Shown piece after piece: positions 36,894 to 49,108 of a DNA stretch of 64,000 nucleotides; position 1 is the stretch's first letter, and each line of letters opens with the position of its first letter. The notes beneath the pieces are model-generated. The model had not been told where the DNA came from. It saw only the letters and a program-made list of their open reading frames with translations, and made no database searches. Position numbers and translations under genes: made by a program. Origin of the DNA: Cryptomeria japonica (lineage: Eukaryota > Streptophyta > Pinopsida > Cupressales > Cupressaceae); contig NC_081415.1 in NCBI RefSeq assembly GCF_030272615.1, forward strand, positions 372,659,009-372,723,008, read 5' to 3'.

Positions 36894-39800
36894 TGTAATG
36901 CCCGCCAAAATACCCTAGAGAAATATAGCTAAATACACACTAATTTAATTTTTTTTTACAATAATACAACAGATAACATCACTTAAGCAATGCAATGAGC
37001 ACGCACCAACATTTAAGTATTATGAACATAGAATAATTCTCTCAAGATATTCAAACAATTACGCAAGCGAAATACAATAAATCATTACTACTAGCTCCCT
37101 AGGGTATCTCAATGCCATTACTTAATCTACCTACATAAGAAATAAGCATTTACTTTCCTATAGATCAAAACCACATAACCTTAATCATTATACACACATA
37201 GGTACAACATAGTAATACCTAACACTCATGATATACAACCTACTCAATCCTTCACTTAATATGAGATTCTATCTTTAAATGCACAACTATTTCCCTTTTT
37301 CACTTAGTTTCATTTTATACACCAAGTCCAACTGTTCCTATTACCATTAACCAACCTTCGACTATGAACATCACCATTCACATACCAAGATTAACCCTTA
37401 CATTGCATTAACATATTTTCTATATACGATCAACTTCCACATAATCATTTACGCTTCGATGCTCCTAGCATACTTATTACTTCATTGTGATTCCTAAAGT
37501 ACATAAGACAATGCTCACAAGCCATTTAATTCATATAAAATTTCTTACACTATATCAATTAATCAACAATCATTTTATTACAAATCAGTTAACTGCACAA
37601 ATTTATCTCAAAACAAACTAAGATATAATATCCTAGTTCCATAACAACTAATAGCATCCACCAAATGGAGACACAATCTTAAACCATGACATATGATATA
37701 TTCTAATCCTTTTCTAAAAGACAAGCATTCATTTTACCATCTATCCATACACTTACTAGTAATTTCCATTAATAAGATTCATAATTCATTCATTAAGAAC
37801 ATCCATACAATATTTCCATAAGGAATATACAACTACATCCCAAGCATTATAATACTTTCAATCTTACCATTAGATCACTAACTACGAAGTATGATACTAT
37901 AAATTCAAATTCTTTAATCACCACACATAAACATGTCCTAAGATATCTTCCACTATTACTCATACTCATACATCCTACAAGGGCATAGCATTTCTTCTAG
38001 TCAAGCATTGGTTAACGACATCATTTAAGTCTAATACCATTATCATAACATTTATACTATTTCCTTTTAGCATGGCTTATCAAGAATACCAAATGCATCA
38101 TTTAATTCCAAACCACAATACTTATCCACATCTCATGCATCCATTTCATTTAATATAAATGTGTTACACTACAACTCAAGGTTCATCATTACAATCATAT
38201 ACCATAATCAAAAGCTATCACTATAACTAGAATAACATAGTCATTTCTCATAAATGTGACTTCTTTTACAACCGTTACATAAGAATTTCATTACATAAAT
38301 CACATCATCATTTACATTCTTGCTGCAATTATTATCCATGAACAACTTGAAGAAGCATCCTCATCCATGCAAGAAGAATCCAAAGATAGGAACATCCCAA
38401 TGGTTTAAAAGCACCGACCACCCAACCATGTGGAACCAAAGGAGCCACCCCCCATGCTAGGAGATGACACAAGGTCCCAACACACACTGTACATCTATGC
38501 TGACACTCAAAACCAAAGAGACTAACCAATACAAGGACACTAAAGCAAGAACCAATCACAAGATAACAAGAATGAACTCCCAGAGGTGTAAAACTCATCA
38601 AGACATAAATTCTCCAATAAGCATAATCATAAATCATAAAGGGGGAACACATGTAGGAGTGGAGTGTCATCACATGCCCTCTTCATAACATAATAATATA
38701 ATAACACAAGGCACTAGCCTAATGGACATGTGGATCCATCTCAACCTATGAGATACCAAGGGAGATTAGCTTACTGTCTTCACGGCCTTCTCATGCTTAT
38801 CCTAAAACATCCTCCCTGGGACATAAGCCATGAGGCTTAAAAACTATTCATTATCTTGTTTAAATGAGTTATAATTTTCCCATCCCAATTAATTCATTAT
38901 CAATGTTATCACTTGTTTACAAATCATGGAAAACTCCAATGTGCCTTGGTGGTCTAGACTTCATGCATCCTTACAAGGAACCTCATGCAAGCCTATCTCT
39001 CGTGACCCCGGTCATCACAAGGAAGCCCACTCCTCCTAACATGGCCCAACAACACATCACAAGAGGCTCTACCAATATAAATATATGAAAATAATACTCA
39101 ATGCAGCCAATAACTTCCACATATACTCTCACAACATATGCAAGGCTGCAACAACATCAATATAACAAAATGAGCCTCTTGGCTAGCAATAAACAAAGGC
39201 ATGTCAAGCCATCGAATGTTGCCATCAAATAAAAGATAACATCATAGCAAGGCCTACTCACTTGCTGGTCCAAAACAACATAGATATTCACCTCAATCAT
39301 CCATGGCCTATTCACATGGAAGAGAGTCTATAATGTCCACAATGGTGCAAAGGAGCAAATATACATAAAACCATCAAAATACATCGAAACTAATATAAGA
39401 CGATCTGGAAAATATCAACAAACCTCAAGAAAAGCCTCTAGTACAAAATTAATTTGAAGAAATACCTCTGAAGTGACCAAAACTGAGAAAATACAAGACA
39501 CAGACAGTTTAGCGCTTTTGCATTATAGGTTAGTGCTCATGCATTACAGGTTAGTGCTTATGCATTACAGGTTAGCGCCTGTGATAAATAGATTAGCGCA
39601 TGTGCAGATAAGGACAACGCTTTTGCACAAAGGACAACGCATAAGAATGAAAGGACAACGCATATGCAACAAAGGACAGTGGAAATGCATTAAAGGACAA
39701 CGCAAATGAACAAAAGGACAATGCATATGCAACAAAGGACAGTGCATATGAAGAAACAATGCTTTTGCATAAAATAGATGGAAAAACACGCAACTTTTGG

Positions 39801-41810
39801 CAGAGATTTAAAAATCAAACTTAAAATATAATGCCTCAAAAAACATATGCATAGAGTCGCCTAGAACCAACAAGTAAGAAGAAATAAATAAAATAAAGTT
39901 TAATAAATTATAGAGGGAGAAATTCCAAAACATATCCATAGCTGGGAGACTCAGAACTCATTCACAGAGACCTCTTTTGAGTCTGAAATACATAGGTAAC
40001 TCTATCAACAACAGATACAGCCAATACTACACCAAACACATGATCCAAGCAATGATATAGGATCTCACTACAAGCAGCCATGAATCCAGACTTTTCAATG
40101 TCGTATACAGGAGACCAAATATTTCTCCAATACAACTATACAAACACCAAATAATATAAAGTTTTCTCCACCAAATATAAATCTGAAAACTATAATAAAC
40201 TTGATATTTTATCCCCAGCTCTCGGAAGACATTTTTCAGACACGGAGCATACACAAAGAGATCTCAAAGCTGAAAATAAACAAAGACAAGGAACTCAACC
40301 TACACCCTGAGTGATGGATGAGAGTTGAGGTAGAGCTCCATCCAAATCCAAGGCCAAACCAAGAAACTCCAGCAACAATCCAAGCCAAAACTTGCAGAGA
40401 ATATTTTTTTTTTGCAAAAGAAGCAGCCAACTCCAAAAACTTCACGGGAAAGAAAATAAAAAGCCAAACATTAATCAAAAACCCTAGCCTCAATCTCGGC
40501 CAATCAAAATATTTCAATCTATAATATATTTTACCAACCCCACCATATAATATAATTATACCTCTCTTTTCAAATTCAACCAATAAGAGAAGAGGGTAGG
40601 TAAGGTAAATGTAAATCAAGCTTTTACAATTATGTGGGAATGTTTTATCATTTTAATAAAGTGAATTTATACAACCCACTTAATATGAAAGTCAACTAAT
40701 AAATAAAACATGAGCCACAATTAAATAAATCAAATGGGAAATTTAAATTAAATAAATCAAGGGCTCATAAATAAATTAAAGAACCAAATAACATTAAATA
40801 CCAAATAAATATTAAACCATAGGCGATTACATAAATAAATAAATAAATATTTAAATACCAATAAAAGGTCAAATCACAAATAAATATAAAAACCACAACA
40901 TAAGATAAACAATAAATATTAAATAGATATTAAATCATCATTAAAATAAATAAACATTAAATATCAAGTAATTAAATACCCAAAAGGGGCAAGAATCCAA
41001 TAAATTAAATTAAACATTAGATAATCAAATAATCAAATCACTACTAATCAAAATAATTAAAATAAACATTATTTATTATTTAATCTCGCATCAATAACCA
41101 ATCGGCCTCAACATAAGAGGATTAACTAGCCAATACTAACATACTCACAACACAGAAGAAACCCAGCTTACTAATTGACATGGCAACTTGCGCCAAGACA
41201 CTAATGACTCACAGTGAACATCTTAGACCTAGAGTATGTGAGGGGAAATTATGCCAACTCCGAACCACATACCATTGGGATTTAAAGACACGCTTAGACC
41301 TGTGGAGCCAGGTGGAATCGATGTCTGGTACCTGCAAATCCTGCATCCACAAAGCAACGATACGTCATATGCATTTATATATTATAACAAGCAAGGGTTA
41401 GAGAATTGCAACGACACATCCCGCTCGCAATGAGTGATGTGGAATTGTCTCTATCCTGAAGATAGTCATACAACGATCAAACACACCATAAGATCAACTC
41501 ATCATAGATAATCATTAAATATGGTTAGTACATAAAAACATCATCAAGTGCATGATTAGTATAATTCATGATTATAATAAGGAATTTAAAATCCATCAAC
41601 ACATATGCTCATCAAATCACATGATCAATATAATCTTTTGATAGTCAATCACATAATAAGTATATAGTGTCTAATAAATCACACGATCAATAATGATAGT
41701 ATCAACATCATATAAATCATCTGAAATTGCATATGCCCAATAATGTCTATCACACATGAATTAAAAGTCAACTCTAGTCAAAACAAGTCAAGTCGAGGGT
41801 GGACCTTACA
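36894..41810 (-). repeat. 5' LTR of the LARD-type element
   Basis: 4,917 bp, TGTAATGCCC...GACCTTACA on the plus strand, homologous to 28676-33540. It contains the parallel minisatellite at 39505-39760 and AT-rich stretch at 40690-41090. A small insertion relative to the other LTR is visible near 39314 (ttcacatggaagagag). Confidence 0.93.
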
Positions 41811-41815
41811 GATCG

Positions 41816-42060
41816 AGATCAAGGACTTGGAAAGGGGTCTCAATTATAATAGGGCCCACTTGAAGAGGCAAGGTGATCATTCCTTTAGAAACTATTTCTG
41901 CAGCATCATAAGCTTTTATTGTGATTCTTCCAGACGTATCAACTAGGTCCTAAGAAAGTCCCAATTGCTTTATTAACTTATATGGACAAATATTGAGTCC
42001 AGATCCACCATCTATCAAGATGGGTTTAACCTTGTGTTTTTTAATGAGAGCTTTGATATG
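41816..42060 (-). pseudogene. Protease N-terminal part of the Tat element
   Basis: The minus strand reads KPILIDGGSGLNICPYKLI, with the aspartic-protease motif as DGG (a form seen in Tat-type elements beside DSG/DTG), then, after a stop, DTSGRITIKAYDA, LPLQVGPIIIETPFQVLDL, and is cut at the GATCG duplication. It continues at 28670 on the far side of the LARD-type element. It processed the gag-pol polyprotein. Confidence 0.88.
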
Positions 42061-44633
42061 CAATGGTTTTTAATGGTCTTCTTTTGCAGGAGCCTCATTG
42101 GAGGTGAACATAAGGTGTTGCTGGGCAGCAAGGTTTCCAATGAGAGCTTGAAATTGGGTAGCATTGATGTTGTCGGGAACACGTGACTTGAGGAAGGCTT
42201 GTTCCAAAATCTCCTTGTGGATGGGGGAAGTTTGAGGAGTTCTAAGATGGAGATCTGTGCGGGGGTCTTTCCAAGATGTTCAAGGAGGTCATATCGATGG
42301 GTGGAGGACATGGGGGGAGGGTTTGGTGGGGGAGGGACTCTTTGGACAATGACTCTGCCTCTGCGGGTGGTTACGTTGTAGTCATTCAGAGAGTTAGAAG
42401 CGGAAGGTGTGGCGCCTTGAACGACTATCTTAGCAGGGTTAGGTATGCTTTGGGAAGGGGGAAGGTTAGCTCCTTGGATAGATATGATATTGACATGGTT
42501 ATATCCAGGCTCAATGCAACCCACTAAAAAGTCAAAGCTTGTTATATGATTGGTGTAATCGTAGTTCACAACATTGGATGATGAGCCCTTGCCTTTGTCA
42601 TGCTTCAGGAAAGGTTCCTGGTACATCTTAAGTTTGTCATTGTTATTACTAGGTTTGGTTGTTGCTACTTCAATATCACCCTTATCAATGAGGTCATGTA
42701 TGTAGATTTTCAGCTTCATACACTTTCATGTATCATGACCATTGATGCAATGATATTCACAATACTCATTCTCATTGTACCACCTAGGTTCGGGTTGATT
42801 AGGATCAAACATGCGAGTTATTGAAAAGACTACCGTGCCTGCTTGGACAAGCTTTTGGAACATAACCTCAATGGGCTCGGCAAGAGGAGTGAAGTCTCTT
42901 GGAGTCCTGTTGTTAAAACGGGGTGGTCGCCCCTGGACTGAGACATTGTTATGAAGCTTTTGAGATTGATTTTGATTGTTTTGATTATTGAATTGGTGAT
43001 TAGTGTTGGTGGGCTTTGGAGGACTGGCCACAGTCTGGACTTGTTTTGCATCAATCACACCATCATTGACTATGTTTTTGTTCTTGGACCAAAATTTTGG
43101 TTTGTCATTGTGATGAGAGGAGGAATTTTGACTTGATTTTTTATAATGCTTTAATGTAAATTCCTCTAATAAGACATGTTCAAGGGCTAAACCCTTGTCA
43201 GTCAACTTCTAGAAATAATTTATGCATTGGGATGTCAAGGGTCTTGATAGCTCGGGCACCAGATTTTCTAGAAATAATTCAATTTGATGTTGTTCTGGCA
43301 TGTCCCACTGGAATTTCTTGATAAGGTATCGCCATCTTTGCAAGAAGTTAGCAAAAGTTTCTCTAGGCCTCTGTTTTGTGTTACAAAGGTCCATCATGGA
43401 AACATCATTAACAATGTTGTAATCATAGTGGGCCACTAACATTTTTGCTAAGTCTGGGAAAGAGGTGATAGAACCTCGAGGAAAGGACAAGAACAATGCA
43501 AGAGCATCTCCTGTGAGACTCTTACGGAAGAGCCTTTGAAGATATAAGTCACTATAGGAGACTTCTTGACATAAGATATGGAACTCACGGACATGGTCTT
43601 GTGGGTCCCCTTTGCCCTCATACTTCATGAAATTAGGCATTTCAAACCCTAGTGGGTATGGTGCAACTGATATGGACGGGTCATAAGAACAAGGACATAA
43701 TTCCTCAAATGAGTAAGGTTTCCTCTTGTTAGTCCCTTCATGTTTTTTATGATGTTTTTCATGTCCTGGATTTCCTTGATGATGTCTTGTTGTGGATTTT
43801 TGAAATGATGGATTGTGCTTGCCCCTAGAATCAGATGAGTCATGGAAGGTGTACCACCACCACCAATGTATTGATATGGCGAGGAAGCAGGGATGTGAGA
43901 TGTGATGATCAATATCACGGGAATGTATTGATATGATGAGGAAGCGGGGATGTGAGATGTGATGATCGATATCACAGGGACTTGAGTAACAATTGGTTGC
44001 GACCCGCAAATTGTTGTGACAGGAGGAAGCAAAGCTCAAATGAAGTTAGCAACATTGTTGAGAGGAATGGAGGATTGTGGAATAGAAACGTATGGTCGGG
44101 TAGAAGAAGATGGCATAAAGGAATGTTGGAGCATAGATGTGATCAGATTGGATATTGGCATGGATGTTAAGAAGGAAGAAGGTGGGATAGAGATCACAGG
44201 GATGGATGTCGCAGGTGTTATTGATTGGGTTTGGATAACGGGTGAGGGCGTAATTGATTGAGGTTGAATAACGGGTGTGACAATATGAGTAGGAGAGAGG
44301 TCTCCTTGTGGTTGTTGATCAAGAATGGATCTATCAAAATTGGGGGGGTGGCAAGCTCCATTATCAATAAGTCTTTAGAAGAGTACTAGGATTATGTTAG
44401 ATAAATTTCTCCATCACTTATTCATTGTAAGAGTCTTCTAGGAATGTTTGCACTTCCGAGGATAGGTCATCTTGATCGATCATGTTAGGGTATCCTTGTG
44501 GTTGAGGATCTTAGATATCGGGTTGCACACTTTGTGTAAGATCTTGTGTAGAGTCTTGATATAGGACACTAATATCCGACATGCCATATTGTTGTTCGAC
44601 CATATTTTTCTTTTGGGTTCGAGTTATGACCAT
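42061..44633 (-). pseudogene. gag of the Tat element
   Basis: It starts at an ATG at 44633 (MVITRTQKKNMVEQQYGM). The N-terminal region is rich in Pro, Ser, Thr and Gln and contains an in-frame duplicated block of about 19 residues (HIPASS-YQYI twice, 43865-43980). The capsid-like core follows: LGFEMPNFMKYEGKGDPQDH (43650), then FRKSLTGDALALF, FPDLAKMLVAHYDYN, FANFLQRWRYL and ELFLENLVPELS. A CCHC-like knuckle CEYHCINGHDT-KC with a stop inside lies near 42730. The C-terminal part to 42015 is low-complexity and leads to the protease. At least six stops. It formed the particle that packages element RNA. Confidence 0.88.
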
Positions 44634-45308
44634 ACAAGAAAAACCTTAGGAAGATTGATTGGAAGAAAAGGGGCTTGGTGAAAGGACTTAGCAAAAATTT
44701 TGGATTTTGGATTTGATTTGGATTTTATGAAATTGAATAGATTGATGGATGGGGTCCTTGGATTAGGACATGAGTTTGATTAAGATTACACCTTAGTCCT
44801 TGAATGAGGATTTTAGGTGGGAGATGTTGATGAAACCACAAGAAAGGTAACAACCAAGTTGGGTAAGATTTAGACCTTAGAATAATGATCAAAGTCTTTC
44901 TTCTACTAAGGATTGACTAATGATCCTAAGCAAAATAAAGACATGAGATAAGAGTTTTGATCGCATCAAAGGATGGTTCAAAGGTACTTGGAGAGGATTC
45001 TTCTTCAAGCACAAAAGCCAAATGATTTATTGATTAAAGATGAGGTCTAAATAAAACTTCACCAAGGCATAAAGCCTTAACGTGAGGTTAATTGGATTAA
45101 AGGATGATTGATTGAAGATGGTTGATTGAGCACTGATTTGATTGAAGATAATTGATTAAAAATTGGTTCATATGCTAAGTCCTTAAGAAAGATTGAGGAC
45201 AATTGATCAAAGAGAGGTGATAGTGATGATTAGAAGAAATTTGATGACTAGACTATTCTTGGTGTGAACATGACTCAATAGATGATTGGTTCGGGTGGCA
45301 AGTTGTAT
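44634..45308. other. Leader of the Tat element, gag-proximal part
   Basis: About 0.68 kb without ORF, rich in 'gattgattgaag' and 'ttgattaaagatgagg' repeats (45045-45200). It is continuous in the ancestral element with 54513-56591. Confidence 0.6.
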
Positions 45309-45313
45309 GAAGG
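45309..45313. repeat. Target-site duplication of the gag-protease element, left
   Basis: GAAGG, versus GAAGA at 54508-54512 (four of five identical). Confidence 0.65.
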
Positions 45314-46556
45314 TGTCGTATCATAAAATTGTGACCCTTGCAAATTTTGACCATATTAGGGTCCTCACACATGCAAATCAAATCCCTAATCCTAATCAGA
45401 GATTGGAGACATGCTCAACACCTGAAAACTACATCTTTCTTTCCCTCCATATTTCCTGAACTACATCCTATCCTGGAAAACAGGGCAGGACAGGGGTGTG
45501 GTGCCCCTGTCCCCCTAGGACAGAGGCGTGATGCCCCTATCCTCATGGGAGAGGGGAATGGTGCCTTTGTCCCTGCCCTATTTTGGGGTAGGACCCTTTC
45601 CAATTGTGCTTTGATGGTTGTGCATTGAGTGGGAAAACTCCCCTAGTGTGGTTTGCGATGGAAAATTAATCAGTTAACCCTAATTGACAAGTATATAAGT
45701 TGCATTCACCTTCACATTTGTGGGGAGAGAAGTGGAACAAGAAAGAAAAGCATCCATAAGTTCATGAGATCACGCATTCAAGCATTCAAGCATCCCTTTC
45801 AAGCATTAAGCATCTCAAGTCTCTTTTCAAGGCTAGGTGTTGCATTCAAGTCAAGGATTCAACCATTGAAGAAGAGATTCCTTCCAACATTCAACTCCAT
45901 ACAAGCAATTCTATCAACATTTCTATCACAAAATCCCTTGAGGTGATTTAAATTTCAGTCTTTCATTTACATTTACTTGCAAGTACTTTATTTCATCATT
46001 TGGTTAATTCCAAAACTGGGATTTCACCTGAAGGCAAACCCCCAATCCCAACCCCTTTTCCTCTCTTTTTTGTGTGTAGGTTATAGGTGTGTGGCTGTAC
46101 TTTCGGATTTGGACTCCATTTGCAAAGGTGGAAAAACCCTTTTCATTTTGCGGATTTTTCAAAGGACCATGTACACTTTCACCACGGTTTGGGCAACTTT
46201 TTCTCAAATTTGCAGGGCGGCTTCGTCTCGACATATTATTGCTAGATCCAAGTGCACAACTTCATCCTACGCTTCTATCTTGAGTTATAATGAGATCTTT
46301 GTCGCTTTTTCACTTGGTCATAAGTATACAATTCAACCAATTCAAATCTCAATCCAGAAGAGGAGATTAACTTACCATTCTTATATCACTCGGAATTCAA
46401 TCTCCTTCTTTGGAGGTTCAATCTTGTGCATTTTCTCCCCTCTTCTAATGTAATGCATGCAAAGTGTTTGAAGGGAAATCTGAAGTGAATCTCTCCTCGG
46501 AGGGAAGAAAAGATTTCCTCTAGATCTCTCATTGGCTCATTTTCCCCAACATTACA
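45314..46556 (+). repeat. 5' LTR of the gag-protease element
   Basis: 1,243 bp, TGTCGTATCATAAAATTG...CCCAACATTACA. TATA box TATATAA at 45692-45698. It contains three imperfect copies of a GC-rich block 'gacagaggcgtgatgcccctatcc' (45485-45590), where the other LTR has only one. Well diverged from the 3' LTR, so the insertion is old. Confidence 0.9.
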
Positions 46557-46559
46557 TTT

Positions 46560-46575
46560 TGGTGAACCCGACGTC
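46560..46575 (+). promoter_or_regulatory. Primer-binding site of the gag-protease element
   Basis: TGGTGAACCCGACGTC, four bases after the LTR end. It begins TGG as required for pairing with tRNA CCA, and differs from the PBS of every other element here. Primer tRNA not assigned. Confidence 0.65.
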
Positions 46576-47574
46576 TTGCATGCTTTATTCTGAAAAATTA
46601 TTGCATATTTTTCATTTGCAAGTTTATTTTTTCTGCAAACTTAGTGGTTAATCTATTCAAAACCCTAGGTTTTCAAATTGAAATTGAACTTGTGTTTTGT
46701 AAGAATTGCTTGCTATTGTCTTAGATCTGAAAATCGCTTTGTTTGTCAAATTTAATTTCTTCATTGTCTTGTTTAATTTACAAATCAAATTCACAAAATT
46801 AAGAGGTTAATTGTCAAAACCCTAATTTTCAAAAAAAACATCTTGAAATTGTGCATAAATTGAATTTCCCTTTAATTTTCAGATTTGTGACTGTTTTCAA
46901 ATTTTTAATTTCCCTCTTTTCAAAATTCAAATTTCAAAAATTAAGTGGTTAGGTCATGAAACCCCAATTTTAAAAATTAATTGGATTTTGTACAAATTTC
47001 AATCAATTTCATTCAAATTCAGATTTCTAAACATTCTTCGAGGTGTCCCTCCACTTTAGGTTTAACCCTTTTCAAATTCGCAATCCAAAACTCTTTTTTC
47101 TTCAAAACCCTAATAAGGTCCTATTTTCACATTTGAACCTTATTTTCCCCTATCTAGAAATCATAAAATCCACCAATTTTTTGGGATTATCTTTAAAATC
47201 ATCGTAATATTCATCCCTGAAAAATTTTGAAAAAAGTTGGTCGGACCATGTGCATTTTCGCCATGGTCCTCGACTTTTTTCCCGAAATTTTGGGAGACTA
47301 TTATGACTGTATTTAATAGCCTAAATCTAGAAGATTGGTTGCTTTTGTCGATTTTTGATACCTCTAAAATCAAAAATATCTCCAAAATTCAACATTTAAA
47401 ATTTTAAGACATAATTTTTATTAAGAGGTTAATTATAATCTGCCTTGATTTTAAAAATTCTATTTTTTTTTCAATTTTAAAATTAAGTGGTATCCCCTTG
47501 GCTCTAATTTTAAAATTCCAATTTCCTTTGATTTACTATTTTGCAAATTGTGTCATTATCTTCCTCCAATAAAG
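46576..47574. repeat. Leader of the gag-protease element with iterated AAACCCTA-type motif
   Basis: Non-coding. Five degenerate iterations of 'ttaagnggttaat ... aaaccctaatttt' start near 46639, 46800, 46940, 47421 and 47482. A 55-bp segment at 47241-47300 (ggaccatgtgcattttcgcc...) is a diverged copy of LTR sequence at 46163-46216. Confidence 0.6.
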
Positions 47575-48974
47575 TGTTGGCATATGATGAACCGGTATGA
47601 TAATATGATAATAATATATGTTGTCATTGATGTCAATAAGTACAAGTCAACGGGTATGAATATTGGAAGAAGTTGTTATTGTTGATCAAGTTGGAGAAAC
47701 GGTATGAAGAGATGTAGTGAACCGGTGTCAGGGTTTCACTAAGTGTGACTACCGGTTGGTAGTATCAGCTTTAGGGTTTCTGGTTTGGCAATCTAGCTTG
47801 TGCGATGCAACTGATGACATTATGTGATGAGTTAGCTAAGAAATAAGGATGAGATCAAGATGCCACGTCAATTTTGTGCACGTGAAGGATTTCCTTAAGG
47901 ATCTTGCATGTGAAGATCGACTGCATTAAATGTCTACCTCGGGAATGAACATTCTTCTTAGCGGTATGAGAAGAAAGCTTGATGGGTTATTGATTTCTAT
48001 GTGTGGTGAAGAATGGATGGTGTAGAATGACTTGTGATCTGTTTGAGATTGTTTCATTCTATGAAAAGTGTTTGGACGGTCAAGATTGGACCACTTGTAA
48101 TTGTAAACCTAATATGCTTAGGGTTTAGGGTTTGTGTTACCGACCTAATTCTTGTCTATAAGGTCGATGAGTTTTGATATTGTTGTCGTTGGTAAAATTT
48201 GTGTGTGTATCTGAGTGATGAGATACTTGCCAAACCAATGAGTGAAAACTGCAGAGTGTGATTGCATAATAGAGGAACTGAAAAGGATCTGCCTTAGCAT
48301 ATAGTGTGGTTATCAGATCAGAGTTTTACCTATTGTCTTCTAACCATTTCAACATAAGGAAAATCCCTTTGTCGGGTAGCTTTAACAGGCTTACTATAAA
48401 TCCTCTAACTAGGTGACTCAAGTTCATTGAGTTCTTTAAATCCTCTAGCGAAGTAACCTTTAATAGGGTATATAGCCATCCCTTAACCGAGTGATCTTTA
48501 ACAAGATCGGTTCCTAGCAAAACCTTATTGTAAAGTCTTTAACCAGACTAGGATCCTAACAGAGCGAGCTTCAAAAGAGTTCAAAACAAGCTTGTTTATT
48601 CATCCCCACAATGGTTTTTCCCATTTGGGTTTCCACGTGAAAAATATGTGTGTCATGAGTTGTGCATTTTTCATGTGATGATTAAGCATTCTTTGTTTAA
48701 GTGATTATGCATGCAGGGCTAATGGTTATGGTATTGTTGATACACCACATGCATATGTTTATGGGTGAAGTAGTTATCAAGTATTGAATGATATTTGAAG
48801 TGTTCAGTTTTACCGGTTTATGTTGTCTAAAGTCTTATTGTGTTTAATTGGTATTGCCATAGTTAAGTTCAGTAATGAAGACAACCGGTTAGAATTGTTT
48901 TAACTTGATAAGTTGCAGAGAAGTTTTTATATGTACTAATTCACCCCGCCCCCCCCCCCCCTCACCCCCACAAG
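47575..48974 (+). mobile_element. Copia-type LTR inside the gag-protease element
   Basis: It starts TGTTGGCATATGATGAACCGG and runs to about the C-rich end attcaccccgccccc...cacccccaca near 48974, the reverse complement of the G-rich end of the other Copia-type LTRs. It includes the ccggtt-rich first part and the 'ctaaccgagtgatctttaac' tandem blocks (48340-48560), with gggtttccacgtg at 48628. It matches 2400-3981 in opposite orientation. The right end and duplication are unresolved. No pol is attached, so it is a solo LTR and a third level of nesting. Confidence 0.72.
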
Positions 48975-49108
48975 TAGTTATGGTATTTGTTGTTCATCAT
49001 TATTCATCACAAAGTTCAAATTGTTTAATCATTATTTTCTTAAATTTTGCATTACTCAATTTTGTAAGCTTTGTTCAAAATTCAAAATTTCAATTTTCCC
49101 TCTAGTGC

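Larger units (their letters stand above)
28676..41810 (-). mobile_element. LARD-type element: 4.9-kb LTRs, 3.35-kb non-coding interior
   Basis: 13,135 bp in minus orientation. Plus-strand ends are TGTAATGCC (28676) and GACCTTACA (41810). The PPT is beside the low LTR (33541-33551) and the initiator-Met-type PBS beside the high LTR (36879-36893). The interior has no ORF longer than about 110 codons and no retroviral motif. Size and layout fit large retrotransposon derivatives (LARDs), which are mobilised by enzymes made elsewhere. It inserted within the Tat protease, between the codons for LDL and PDNILLG. Confidence 0.92.

Noticed and set aside
42199-42527. Plus-strand Gly-rich frames
   Set aside because: Antisense shadows of the gag of the Tat element.
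47575-48974. A 5-bp duplication for this Copia-type LTR
   Set aside because: Left TAAAG does not match any 5-mer at the C-rich right end; boundary left open.
48945-48975. Long C-run as a functional G-quadruplex promoter element
   Set aside because: It is the G-rich (here C-rich) terminal signature of the Copia-type LTR; no further evidence for function.
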